From: Collinsella sp.
GTDB lineage: Bacteria > Actinomycetota > Coriobacteriia > Coriobacteriales > Coriobacteriaceae
Assembly (NCBI GenBank): GCA_019414515.1
Contig: DXLX01000043.1
Coordinates: forward strand, 27,456 to 91,455
DNA length: 64,000 nt
Direction of reading: 5' to 3'
Below, in pieces: positions 55,348-63,890 of the stretch. How positions within the stretch are numbered: the stretch's first letter is position 1; each line of letters starts with the position of its first letter. The notes beneath the pieces are model-generated. The model was not told where the DNA came from and did not search any database. It saw nothing but the letters and a program-made list of their open reading frames with translations. Made by a program: the position numbers and the translations under genes.

Positions 55348-57588
55348 GTGGCAAAGAAGAAGACGAAGAACCAGCCAAAGAAAAAGCAGGTCAACGCCGA
55401 GAACGTCATCGGCCTGCACTCCGAGGTTACCGACCAGCCGATCACGCAGACGCTCGAGGTCAACTACATGCCTTACGCCATGAGCGTCAACGTCTCGCGT
55501 GCATTCCCCGAGATCGACGGCTTTAAGCCCTCGCACCGCAAGCTGCTCTACACTATGTACAAGATGGGCCTGCTCAAGGGCGAGCGCCAAAAGAGCGCCA
55601 ACATCGTGGGCCAGACCATGAAGCTCAACCCACACGGCGACGCCGCCATCTACGAGACGATGGTGCGCCTGGCCACGGGCAACGAGGCGCTGCTTGCTCC
55701 TTTCGTGGAGTCGAAGGGCAACTTTGGCAAGTACTATTCGGGCGACCTGAGCTACGCCGCCTCGCGTTATACCGAGGCCAAGCTCTCCCCCATCAGCGCC
55801 GAGATCTTCAAAGACATCGACAAGGACCCGGTCGACTTCGTTGACAGCTACGACGGTGCCATGAAGGAGCCGCGTCTGCTGCCCACCACGTTCCCCAACA
55901 TCCTCGTCTCGGCCAACAAGGGCATCGGCGTCGCCATGGCGTCCGACATCTGCGGTTTCAACCTCAACGAGGTCTGCACCGCCACGATGCACTACCTGCA
56001 GGATCCCGACTGCGACCTGCTCGAGTACATGCCCATGCCCGACTTCTCGACCGGCGGCGAGATTATCTACCGCCGCGAGGAGATGGAAAAGATCGTCGAG
56101 ACCGGCCTTGGCAGCTTCCAAATTCGCTCCCGCTGGCGCTGGATTCCCGAAGAGCGCATCATCGAGGTCTACGAGATCCCCTACACCACCAAGACCGATG
56201 TTATCATCGAGCGCATCGTCAAGCTCTCCAAGGAGGGCAAGGTCAAGGAGATCGCCGACATCCGCGACGAGACCGACCTTTCGGGCCTGCGCATCGCCAT
56301 CGACCTTAAGCGCGGTGTCGACCCCGACAAGCTCATGGCCAAGCTCTATCGCTCGACCACGCTGCAGGATTCGTTTTCGTGCAACTTCAACGTGCTCGTC
56401 GACGGCTATCCCCGTGTTATGGGCGTGCGCCAGATTCTGCACGAGTGGGTCACGTGGCGCATTCAGTCCACGCGTCGCCGCATTAACTTTGACCTGGGCA
56501 AAAAGTCCGAGCGTCTGCACCTGCTGCACGGCCTCGAGGCGATCTTGCTCGACATCGACAAGGCCATCGCCATCATCCGCGGCACTAAGCTCGAGGCCGA
56601 GGTCGTGCCAAACCTTATGAAGGGTTTCGACATCGACGAGACCCAGGCCGAGTTTGTTGCCGAGCTTAAGCTCCGCAACATCAATGAGGAGTACATCCTC
56701 AACCGCACCAAGGACATCGCCAAGCTCGAAGGTGAGATTGCCGAGCTCGAGGAGATCCTCTCGAGCGAAGACAACATCAAGAAGGTCATCAGCGACGAGC
56801 TGGCCGCGGTCAACAAGAAGTATGTGATGCCGCGCCGCACGGGTAGGATTGAGCCCCATGAGGTTATCGAGGTAAGCCTGGAGCCCGAGGTCGAGGAGTA
56901 CCCGGTCACCATCATGCTCTCGCGCGATGGCTACCTTAAGAAGATGACGGACCGCGTGCTCAAGAAGGCGACCACGCTCAAGTACAAGGACGGCGACAAA
57001 CCCTTTATCGAGTTCCCGTCCTCCAATACGCACGAGCTGCTCGTGTTTACCAACAAGAGCCAGGTGTACAAGTGCAAGGTTGCGGCGTTTGAGGACACCA
57101 AGTCGGCCCAGCTGGGCTCGTACCTGCCGACCGATCTTGAAATGGAACCCGACGAGAGCGTGATTTGGATCATCGACCCCGAGGACTATAAGGCCGACGT
57201 GCTGTTCGTCTTTGAGAACGGCCGCGTAGTCCGCGTCGCGCTTTCTGGATACGTCACCAAGACCAACCGCAAGCGCCTTAAGAACGCCATCTACGGCGGC
57301 AGTAAACTGCTGTATGCGCAGGTGCTCAAGGAGGACCGTGACCTCGCGCTGGTCTCGAGCGACTACCGTCTGATGAACTTCAACACGTCGCTGCTCAAGA
57401 CCAAGACGACCACCAACACGCAGGGCGTCCAGGCCTTTACGGCCAAGAAGGGCCGCTCGGTCACCACCGTCGGCACGACCGAGGAAATCCTTGGCGCCGG
57501 CGTCTCGGCCGAGAAGTTCACCGCGCAGAGCCTGCCCTCTGCCGGTGCCCTCATGAAGGAAAACGACATGCCGAGTTTGTTTGACTAA
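55348..57588 (+). CDS. Type IIA topoisomerase subunit A (ParC/GyrA-like)
   Basis: A 746-residue DNA-cleavage subunit. The winged helix domain has YAMSVNVSRAFPEIDGFKPS and the catalytic Tyr in AASRYTEAKLSPI. A coiled coil lies near residues 400-470. The C-terminal part (about 520-746) is shorter than GyrA's, with few recognisable pinwheel repeats and no GyrA box seen. GTG 55348 follows GAGGAAATC. It forms an operon with the B subunit, behind a LexA box, and presumably a heterotetramer. Confidence 0.9.
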   Translation: MAKKKTKNQPKKKQVNAENVIGLHSEVTDQPITQTLEVNYMPYAMSVNVSRAFPEIDGFKPSHRKLLYTMYKMGLLKGERQKSANIVGQTMKLNPHGDAAIYETMVRLATGNEALLAPFVESKGNFGKYYSGDLSYAASRYTEAKLSPISAEIFKDIDKDPVDFVDSYDGAMKEPRLLPTTFPNILVSANKGIGVAMASDICGFNLNEVCTATMHYLQDPDCDLLEYMPMPDFSTGGEIIYRREEMEKIVETGLGSFQIRSRWRWIPEERIIEVYEIPYTTKTDVIIERIVKLSKEGKVKEIADIRDETDLSGLRIAIDLKRGVDPDKLMAKLYRSTTLQDSFSCNFNVLVDGYPRVMGVRQILHEWVTWRIQSTRRRINFDLGKKSERLHLLHGLEAILLDIDKAIAIIRGTKLEAEVVPNLMKGFDIDETQAEFVAELKLRNINEEYILNRTKDIAKLEGEIAELEEILSSEDNIKKVISDELAAVNKKYVMPRRTGRIEPHEVIEVSLEPEVEEYPVTIMLSRDGYLKKMTDRVLKKATTLKYKDGDKPFIEFPSSNTHELLVFTNKSQVYKCKVAAFEDTKSAQLGSYLPTDLEMEPDESVIWIIDPEDYKADVLFVFENGRVVRVALSGYVTKTNRKRLKNAIYGGSKLLYAQVLKEDRDLALVSSDYRLMNFNTSLLKTKTTTNTQGVQAFTAKKGRSVTTVGTTEEILGAGVSAEKFTAQSLPSAGALMKENDMPSLFD

Positions 57589-57627
57589 AACAACGGTGAC
57601 TAAACCGTCATGGTTTTACAAAGCAGC

Positions 57628-57665
57628 GGGGCCCGGAACGCAGTAAACGCTGTGCCCTGGGCCCC
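57628..57665 (+). terminator. Hairpin after the topoisomerase operon
   Basis: GGGGCCC and GGGCCCC arms around an imperfect inner stem, 40 bp past the stop. No T run. Confidence 0.4.
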
Positions 57666-57687
57666 ATGCATTACAGCAGTATCATCC

Positions 57688-58977
57688 CTATAGACAAAAT
57701 GCCGCATAAAGTGGAACAGACATAAGCCCATCATTCATTCCAAAGGGCTTAGTCGATAGCCTGATAAGGCGCACGCCCGGATGGGTCTTTTTAAGTGAGG
57801 ACAGGCTTCGAGATCTTGTGTTCTCTCCCGCCTTGACTTCAACCGCAGACAAGCATCCCTGCTTCTCTACTACAAAGTCGATTTCCGCACGATTATCTCG
57901 CGCCCAATAATGCAGCGGATAGCCCATGGCTGAAAGCTGTTGGGCGACGTAGTTTTCGGTAAGTGCACCCATGAATGTGCCGCCGATGCCGGCAAGAATA
58001 TCGGCGCGTTGAGCACCGGCCTTGGAGACGAGCAGCCCTGTATCCGCCTGATAGATTTTAAAAGCAGAAGGGTTAACGAAGGCCTCTAAAGGGCTTTCGA
58101 TCTTCCCAACTAGGCTGCAGCGCGCCACCGTACCCGACAATACAAGCCAGTCGAGAGCATCTCCAAAGAGAGACGCATTGCCCCCCGCTCGCACTACCTT
58201 GTATTGAAATTTACGATTCTCTTTGGCAAGCTGCTGTGGAATGGAATCGAAGCACGCACGCGTCTTTGCGCTCAAGCGCTCATCAGCATATTTATTAGTG
58301 TCGGCGGAGTATCCGTCGAGAATAATCCGATGCTTTTCGGCCACATCAATGATTGACTGATCATCGATATACGTTTGGACCGCCTCGGGCATTCCGCCAA
58401 CAACAAGATACTGTCGATAGAGCCCAAGCGCCTTTTCATGAAGGCTTGGCGCGAGAGGACCCATTAACTCGAATGACGAGCGTATCTCGTCGACCAGCTG
58501 ATCGTGCCCCATCGCCCAGAGAAACTCCTCGAAATCGAGTGGAGTCATCTCAATCAAGTCGGTCTTTCCAACGGGGAACGAATACGACTGATGGTTAATG
58601 GCAACCCCAAGAAGCGACCCAGCAGCCGCAACGTAATACTCGGGAGCATCTTCGCAAAAGTATTTAAGGGAAGTGAGCGCTTCCTCGCATGCCTGGATCT
58701 CATCAATGAACAGTAAGGTTTTGCCAGGCACGATACGCTGTCCCGTACGAGCCTCGATCGCGCGTACAATCGAATGAGGGTCAAGACCGCCCGAAAAATC
58801 CGCTCGCGCCGACCGGTCGTTCTCAAGATTAACGTAGACAACCGATTCGAAAAGACCCTGGGCGTACGTTCTGAGCAAATAGGTCTTGCCACACTGGCGC
58901 ACGCCTTTGACCAGCAAAGGTTTTCTATCGGCTCTGTCTCGCCATTCCCTAAGGAGCTCGTCTGCCTTGCGACGCAT
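57688..58977 (-). CDS. AAA ATPase, AAA_14 with DUF4143 domain
   Basis: A 429-residue ATPase. Walker A is KGVRQCGKTYLLRTYA and Walker B LLFIDEIQAC, the AAA_14 form. The central region is helical. The C-terminal DUF4143 domain has MGALTENYVAQQL and, at its end, YWARDNRAEIDFVVEKQGCL and AVEVKAG, giving the D-(x)n-E-x-K core of a PD-(D/E)XK nuclease fold. ATG 58977 follows GGAAGG. It converges with the topoisomerase operon. Role unknown; many copies per genome are usual. Confidence 0.9.
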   Translation of the reverse strand: MRRKADELLREWRDRADRKPLLVKGVRQCGKTYLLRTYAQGLFESVVYVNLENDRSARADFSGGLDPHSIVRAIEARTGQRIVPGKTLLFIDEIQACEEALTSLKYFCEDAPEYYVAAAGSLLGVAINHQSYSFPVGKTDLIEMTPLDFEEFLWAMGHDQLVDEIRSSFELMGPLAPSLHEKALGLYRQYLVVGGMPEAVQTYIDDQSIIDVAEKHRIILDGYSADTNKYADERLSAKTRACFDSIPQQLAKENRKFQYKVVRAGGNASLFGDALDWLVLSGTVARCSLVGKIESPLEAFVNPSAFKIYQADTGLLVSKAGAQRADILAGIGGTFMGALTENYVAQQLSAMGYPLHYWARDNRAEIDFVVEKQGCLSAVEVKAGENTRSRSLSSLKKTHPGVRLIRLSTKPFGMNDGLMSVPLYAAFCL

Positions 58978-59157
58978 GCGCAACCTTCCCTCATGAACTT
59001 CTGTTTGACAATATTTTAACGCGAATTAATTTGTTTTCAGTTATTTTTCTGCGTTTAAAAATTGTTCTATACGGCACTTGAGGGAATGCGCCCCTATCTC
59101 TCGGTAAGGACAGCAAGCATTTCCACCAACACCGATTGCCATGCGCTCTTCTTGCCC

Positions 59158-59688
59158 TTAGGCGAGCTTGCGAGCGAGCTCTCGCACCTCTTCCAGCTTG
59201 GGCGAGGAGGCCATGCTGTCGCGCTCGGTCATACCGCTGATGGTGACAATGCCCTGGTCCTCCCACTTGCAGTATGCGCACGTGGACTTGTACATGGCGA
59301 TCGCCGCATCATAGACGCCCTCGCTGTGGCTATCGAGCAAAAGGGCCGTCTTGGTGAACGGGAAGCCCGTAGCACCGAAGGCGTACAGGCGGTCGATGAC
59401 AGCCTTCTCCTGCGCGGTGATATCGAACCAGTAGATAGGCGAGGCAAAGACGACCATATCTGCGTCTTTCAGCGACTCGATCACGTTGACCATGTCATCC
59501 TTCTGCACGCAAGTGCCCTCGTGGGCGAAGCAATACTGACACCCCAGGCAACCAGCGATTATCTTGCTGGCAACGCGGACGACCTCGACCGTATTGCCGC
59601 TCTCGCGCGCGGTCTCGGCAAACGCCTCAACCATGGTGTCGGTATTGGCGCCCTTGCGCGGGCTACCACTCAATACAACGATTTTCAT
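59158..59688 (-). CDS. NADPH-dependent FMN reductase-type flavoprotein
   Basis: A 176-residue flavodoxin-fold protein. MKIVVLSGSPRKGANTDTMV is the FMN phosphate loop, CLGCQYCF (with a further Cys) resembles the cluster of iron-sulfur flavoproteins, and FASPIYWFDIT follows. The ATG at 59688 has GGGAG upstream. It ends at 59158, 100 bp or so after the HxlR gene on the same strand. Such proteins reduce quinones, nitro-compounds or azo dyes; substrate unknown. Confidence 0.88.
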   Translation of the reverse strand: MKIVVLSGSPRKGANTDTMVEAFAETARESGNTVEVVRVASKIIAGCLGCQYCFAHEGTCVQKDDMVNVIESLKDADMVVFASPIYWFDITAQEKAVIDRLYAFGATGFPFTKTALLLDSHSEGVYDAAIAMYKSTCAYCKWEDQGIVTISGMTERDSMASSPKLEEVRELARKLA

Positions 59689-59789
59689 AAGAATCTCCCT
59701 TCTTCATGCCGCAGGCGCACGATGATTCGGGACAGGTTTTCGTTAGCACCCTCGTAGCGGTTCTCCGCCCCCCCCAAGCGATGTGTCCG

Positions 59790-60116
59790 CTACGAAACAA
59801 TCGTCTTGTAATAAGCGCCGAAGTCTGCGAGCGAGTCCATGATGGGCATCATCTGGCGGCCGAGCTCGGTAAGGCCATACTCAACGCGGGGAGGATTCTC
59901 GCCATAGTCATGGCGAAAGACCAGCCCATCATCCTCCATCTGCCGCAGGCTGTCGGTAAGCACCTTCTGAGAGATCCCCTCCAGGTTGCGGCGCAACTCG
60001 TTGAAACGCCAAGGGCGTACGCGTAAATTACGAATAATGAGCAGTTTCCACTTGCCGCCAATGAGCGCTACCGCCGTTGCGACCGGACACTCCGGAAGCT
60101 CCTCTTTCGCCATCAT
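59790..60116 (-). CDS. HxlR family transcriptional regulator
   Basis: A 108-residue winged helix regulator of the HxlR type. CPVATAVALIGGKWKLLIIRNL, then FNELRRNLEGISQKVLTDSLRQME and the wing RVEYGLTELG are family hallmarks. A conserved Cys lies near residue 10, which in some members senses redox or aldehydes. Starts at 60116 or 60113, with AAGGAGG upstream. It is divergent from the cupin gene (151 bp) and upstream of the flavoprotein gene; it likely regulates both. Confidence 0.9.
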   Translation of the reverse strand: MMAKEELPECPVATAVALIGGKWKLLIIRNLRVRPWRFNELRRNLEGISQKVLTDSLRQMEDDGLVFRHDYGENPPRVEYGLTELGRQMMPIMDSLADFGAYYKTIVS

Positions 60117-60267
60117 GGGAGACCCAACCTCCTTGACCATACCGGTTTCACAAAAAGGCACGCAGTTACAAATATGTGCGTACTCGTATTTGCATGCGCT
60201 TTCGCGTTGAATATATCTCACGCAGGAGATGCCTGCAAGGTAAATCAACCCCAAGAGAGGAACCATT

Positions 60268-60621
60268 ATGGCTAATTATGCAAAGACCCACATCGGCAAT
60301 GAGAGCCGCGTTGAGCTGCACGAGGTGCTCGGGCTTACCGGGGCAGAGGTGAGTATCAACAGTCTTCCCGCCGGCGCTGGCGTTCCGTTCGTCCATGCAC
60401 ACAAGGAAAACGAGGAGATCTATGGCGTGCTCGAGGGCGCAGGCTCGGTCACGATCGACGATGAGGATATCGAGCTTGCGGCCGGCGACTGGCTGCGCAT
60501 TTCCCCCGCTGCGCATCGTCAGTTCCGCGCCGCGTCCGACTCGGGGATCACATACGTCTGCATTCAGGTCAAGCAGGGATCCCTCGATGCCTTCACGGCC
60601 GACGACGCCATCATGTTCTAA
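60268..60621 (+). CDS. Cupin domain protein
   Basis: A 117-residue single-domain cupin. Motif 1 is VHAHKENEEIYGVLEGAG (His-x-His...Glu), motif 2 is DWLRISPAAHRQF with the last metal-binding His. The ATG at 60268 follows AGAGAGGA. It is divergent from the HxlR gene and converges with the TetR gene: the two stop codons overlap by four bases. Metal-binding cupins catalyse oxidation or isomerisation; which is unknown. Confidence 0.9.
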   Translation: MANYAKTHIGNESRVELHEVLGLTGAEVSINSLPAGAGVPFVHAHKENEEIYGVLEGAGSVTIDDEDIELAAGDWLRISPAAHRQFRAASDSGITYVCIQVKQGSLDAFTADDAIMF

Positions 60622-61175
60622 TTCGCGATTAATCTGCAAGGGGCCGATACCGCCCGCATGCCCCCTTCGGAATAGGCGCTGAGCAGTTCCTGGGCGTGGG
60701 CGAACTCGGGCCCTCGCCTCCAACCGAGCAGGCGGTTGACCGCGAGATTTCCCTGGACGTTGTGGACGAAGATCAGATAGGCGTCCTCGCACGAAAGCCC
60801 GGTCTCCTCCATGATCGAGGGAACCATCTGCTCGGCGCCGCGCTCGACGACGCGCTGTGCCACCCGGGCGTACGCGTCGTCATCCGAGTAGAGCAGATAA
60901 TAGTCATCGTTTGCCGGCGGACGCTGGCAGAGGGCACCCGCCTCCGTTCCCTCGAGCGGCGGCACCGCCGCCAAGGCCTCGTCGATAAGCGCGTCGAGCA
61001 GGGCGAACTTGTCCTCGTAGTGCAGATAGAACGTGCCACGGTTGATATCGGCGCGGCGGCAGATATCCGCTACCGTCATCTTCGCGAAGCCGACCTCGGC
61101 CAGCAGCGCGAAGAACGCCTCCCGTATGACCGAGAGTGTATAGCGTCGGCGACGATCGATCTTCCCCGCTTCCAT
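60618..61175 (-). CDS. TetR/AcrR family transcriptional regulator
   Basis: A 185-residue repressor. The N-terminal helix-turn-helix runs from RRRRYTLSVIREAFFALLAE through MTVADICRRADINRGTFYLHYEDK, typical of TetR. The C-terminal ligand domain is acidic and helical. The ATG at 61175 has GGAGGGGTA upstream. It is divergent from the sirtuin-like operon, with 143 bp between starts, and a palindrome lies in that gap, so it probably represses that operon and itself. Confidence 0.92.
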   Translation of the reverse strand: MEAGKIDRRRRYTLSVIREAFFALLAEVGFAKMTVADICRRADINRGTFYLHYEDKFALLDALIDEALAAVPPLEGTEAGALCQRPPANDDYYLLYSDDDAYARVAQRVVERGAEQMVPSIMEETGLSCEDAYLIFVHNVQGNLAVNRLLGWRRGPEFAHAQELLSAYSEGGMRAVSAPCRLIAN

Positions 61176-61279
61176 TACCCCTCCAATTGCAACGCTCGAC
61201 AATGCCCGGCAAACGCTCGTTTATCGACAGCAGGCCGAAGCTGTTCATTGCTCTTAAGCAAATCGACATGGATACTTTT

Positions 61280-61297
61280 TATAGACACGTGTTTATA
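61280..61297. promoter_or_regulatory. Putative TetR operator before the sirtuin operon
   Basis: TATAGACACGTGTTTATA: ACACGTGT (61285-61292) is a perfect palindrome core with TATA on both sides and one mismatched pair. It is 21 bp before the GTG start and overlaps likely promoter sequence. Confidence 0.62.
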
Positions 61298-61318
61298 ATA
61301 GCTGAAAGAAGGTATCCA

Positions 61319-62284
61319 GTGACCCTGTACGAGCAGCTCGTTATCGAGCTCACCAACCAATCGTTTTCCCTTCAGGCCGCCTACCGCAGCGGCGGCACGC
61401 CCTATGAGCTGAGTGACCGCGAGCCCGAGCCCTACGACCAGCAAATCGAGGACTTCGCCCGCATGATCGAGGAAGCCGATTGCGTGCTGGCGGGCGGGGC
61501 CTCCGGGCTCTCCGCGGCGGGCGGCGGCGACTTCTACTACGAGGACAACGCGACCTATCGCAAGCATTTCGGCAAATTCGCCGAGCGTTACGGTTTCAAG
61601 GGCGCTTTCGAGGGGTCGTTCTACCGCTGGCCCACCGCCGAGGCGCGCTGGGGATACCTCGCCACCTTCCTCGACACCACGCTCAACGCCCCGCTGCGCA
61701 AGCCCTACAGGGACCTCGACGCCATTCTCGCCGAGAAGGATTTCTTCATGCTCACCACCAACCAGGACACGCAGTTTGTGAAGCTCTATCCCTGGGAGAA
61801 AGTGGCAGAGATCCAAGGCGACCACCGCTTCTTTCAGTGCTCCCGCTGTTGCACCGACGCGGTGTGGGATGCGGTCGAGCCGGTCTCCAACATGGTAGAG
61901 GCCATGGGAGACGGCCTTGAGGTTCCGACAGAGCTCGTGCCGCGCTGCCCGCACTGCGGGGCAGAGGCGTTCCCCTGGGTTCGCGGCTACGGCAACTTCC
62001 TGCAGGGCGAACTCTACGAGGAGCAGTACCGCAAGGTGTCCGACTGGCTCGACGCGCACGCACGGCAGAGGATCCTCTTCCTCGAGCTGGGTGTGGGCCG
62101 CATGACGCCCGCGTTTATCCAGGAGCCGTTCTGGGCCCTCACGGCGCAGTTACCGCAGGCCAGCTACATCGCCGTAAACAACAAGACGCAGTTTCTCCCC
62201 CGCGCGATCGAGGATCGGGGGCTCGCCGTTCGCGCCGACATCGCCGACGTGCTTGCCGACGTGCGCAAGACGCTGGGGAGGTAG
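61319..62284 (+). CDS. Class M-like sirtuin, first of three
   Basis: A 321-residue NAD-dependent sirtuin-family protein, starting at GTG 61319 (GAAGG upstream). The NAD loop is GGASGLSAAGG (59-69). The following motif is TTNQD (146-150) and then VAEIQGDH with Gln166 where classical sirtuins have the catalytic His. Zinc-type Cys are C174, C177, C178, C210 and C213. Near the end is FLELGVGRMTPAFIQEPFW. The Gln and this Cys order match class M sirtuins, which ADP-ribosylate proteins. First gene of an operon, with the next starting 3 bp after it. Confidence 0.85.
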   Translation: MTLYEQLVIELTNQSFSLQAAYRSGGTPYELSDREPEPYDQQIEDFARMIEEADCVLAGGASGLSAAGGGDFYYEDNATYRKHFGKFAERYGFKGAFEGSFYRWPTAEARWGYLATFLDTTLNAPLRKPYRDLDAILAEKDFFMLTTNQDTQFVKLYPWEKVAEIQGDHRFFQCSRCCTDAVWDAVEPVSNMVEAMGDGLEVPTELVPRCPHCGAEAFPWVRGYGNFLQGELYEEQYRKVSDWLDAHARQRILFLELGVGRMTPAFIQEPFWALTAQLPQASYIAVNNKTQFLPRAIEDRGLAVRADIADVLADVRKTLGR

Positions 62285-62287
62285 CGC

Positions 62288-62986
62288 ATGGAGACGGCGA
62301 AAGCAGTTCGCATAGGCAGGGCGCTAGCCGAAGCGGATCTTGTCATCATCGGCGCTAGCAACGGACTCGACATGGCGGAGGGGCTCAACCTTTTCTGCGC
62401 CGATGCTCATTTCCAAGAGGCGTACGGGGACCTCGCCCAGGCAGACGGCATCGGCTGCATACTGCAGGGGCTTGCCTCCCCGGATGCCAGCGTGCGACGC
62501 CGATGGGCCGAGCGGTTTCATCAAAAGGAATATCTCGAATATGAGCCCAGCCCGCTCATGAACGAGCTGCGGCGTCTTACAGAGCACGCTGACACCTTCG
62601 TGATCACGTGCAATATCGACGGGCACTTCGTACGCGCAGGGTTCAACGAGAACCGCGTGCTCGAGACGGAGGGGGGCATACGCACGTCGATCGACGAGCG
62701 GCGTCTCGCCCATCCAGACGCCCTCGCCACGGCCCAGCTCGAGGAGCTCGAGCGCCTTGTGCAAGCCCATCGCAGCGGCAGGGTCGCCATCCTCGAACTT
62801 GGCGTGGGACTGCGCAACGGCATCATAAAGCACATGCTCGCCCAGATCGCGAACGTCTGCGAGCACGCCACCTACATCGTGTTCAACTACAGCCAGGCCA
62901 TGGCGCCCGACGCCTCGTGCGAGACGATTCTCGTTGACGGCGATATGACCCCGGCTTTCGAGGAGATTGCCCAATGCCGTCTCTAG
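62288..62986 (+). CDS. Degenerate sirtuin-like protein, second of three
   Basis: A 232-residue paralogue of the flanking genes. The NAD loop is altered (GASNGLDMAEG, 22-32). The motif TCNID (107-111) matches TTN-D, but the position of Gln/His holds Glu128 (ETEGG), and the whole Cys-rich insertion is missing. A late ILELGVGLRNGIIKHM matches the conserved late segment. It may bind NAD or ADP-ribose without transferring it, or serve as a partner. It overlaps the third gene by 13 bp. Confidence 0.72.
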   Translation: METAKAVRIGRALAEADLVIIGASNGLDMAEGLNLFCADAHFQEAYGDLAQADGIGCILQGLASPDASVRRRWAERFHQKEYLEYEPSPLMNELRRLTEHADTFVITCNIDGHFVRAGFNENRVLETEGGIRTSIDERRLAHPDALATAQLEELERLVQAHRSGRVAILELGVGLRNGIIKHMLAQIANVCEHATYIVFNYSQAMAPDASCETILVDGDMTPAFEEIAQCRL

Positions 62987-63861
62987 AGAGGGAAGCGTAT
63001 AGGCTTCGAAGCCTTATCGACGATGCCGACGCCATCATCGTCGGCATCGGCTCGGGCATGTCAAGCGCCGCCGGGTTCAACCATTACAACCGCGCAGGCA
63101 TGGCGCGCGCCGGAATGACGGACTGGCAGCAAGCCTTTGGCTTCAAGAGTCTTTTTGACGGCTTTTACCACCTCTACCCCAGCCTCGAGCAGCAATGGGC
63201 CTACTACGCGCGATATATCGATTTCATGCTGCGCGAGCCGACCTCGCAGCCCTATCTCGACCTACGGTCCCTCATCGGCCATAAGGACTACTTCATCCTG
63301 AGCACCAATGTAGACACCCAAGTCGAGAAGACGTTTCCCACCGAGAGGATCTGCAACTATCAGGGAAGCTTCGCGCACCTTCAATGCAAGCAGCCATGCT
63401 GCGACGAGCTCTTCGAGGCGAGCCCCTACGTCGAGCGCATGCTCGCGGGCATGGCGGGGTTCGAGATCCGCAGCGAGGATGTCCCCCGATGCCCGCATTG
63501 CGGCTGGCAGCTTGTGCCGTGGGTGCGCGACGACACGTTTCTGCAGGGTGCGGCCTGGCGCGAGAGCCTCGGACGATACGAGCACTTCGTGCGCGAGCGC
63601 AGCGATCGCCGCGTGCTGTTGTTGGAGCTCGGCGTGGGCGAGATGACCCCCGGCATCATCACGCTCCCGTTCTGGAGCATGACCGCGAAGCTGCCGGATG
63701 CGCACCTTTTGAGCGTAAACATCTCGGGCGACTCGGCTCCGTTGCAGCTTGGAAGCAAGGCAGAGGCGATCCAGGCCGATTTGGGCGCCCTGCTCTCGGC
63801 GGCGCGGACGGGCGACGAGCAGCGCAGTTCATCGCGCCGTGTTTCATGCGTGGACGCTTAA
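62974..63861 (+). CDS. Class M-like sirtuin, third of three
   Basis: A 295-residue sirtuin-family protein. The NAD loop GIGSGMSSAAG (24-34) is canonical, and the flap has AGFNHYNRAGMARAG. STNVD (110-114) with Asn112, then NYQGSFAHLQC with Gln130 in place of the catalytic His. Cys138, Cys142, Cys143, Cys173 and Cys176 are zinc-type. LLELGVGEMTPGIITLPFW is shared with the first gene. It is the family member closest to characterised class M sirtuins. Start ATG 62974, overlapping the second gene. Confidence 0.88.
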   Translation: MPSLEREAYRLRSLIDDADAIIVGIGSGMSSAAGFNHYNRAGMARAGMTDWQQAFGFKSLFDGFYHLYPSLEQQWAYYARYIDFMLREPTSQPYLDLRSLIGHKDYFILSTNVDTQVEKTFPTERICNYQGSFAHLQCKQPCCDELFEASPYVERMLAGMAGFEIRSEDVPRCPHCGWQLVPWVRDDTFLQGAAWRESLGRYEHFVRERSDRRVLLLELGVGEMTPGIITLPFWSMTAKLPDAHLLSVNISGDSAPLQLGSKAEAIQADLGALLSAARTGDEQRSSSRRVSCVDA

Positions 63862-63865
63862 ATCA

Positions 63866-63890
63866 AAACCACCCCTAAAAGGGGTGGTTT
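63866..63890 (+). terminator. Terminator after the sirtuin operon
   Basis: Perfect 10-bp stem AAACCACCCC/GGGGTGGTTT with a 5-nt loop directly after the stop codon. The last 110 bp of the window hold GC-rich inverted repeats but no gene that I can support. Confidence 0.72.

Noticed and set aside
54175..57033. 952-codon open frame antisense to the topoisomerase operon
   Set aside because: Product is Leu/Val/His-rich shadow sequence spanning two genes; topoisomerase motifs lie on the plus strand.
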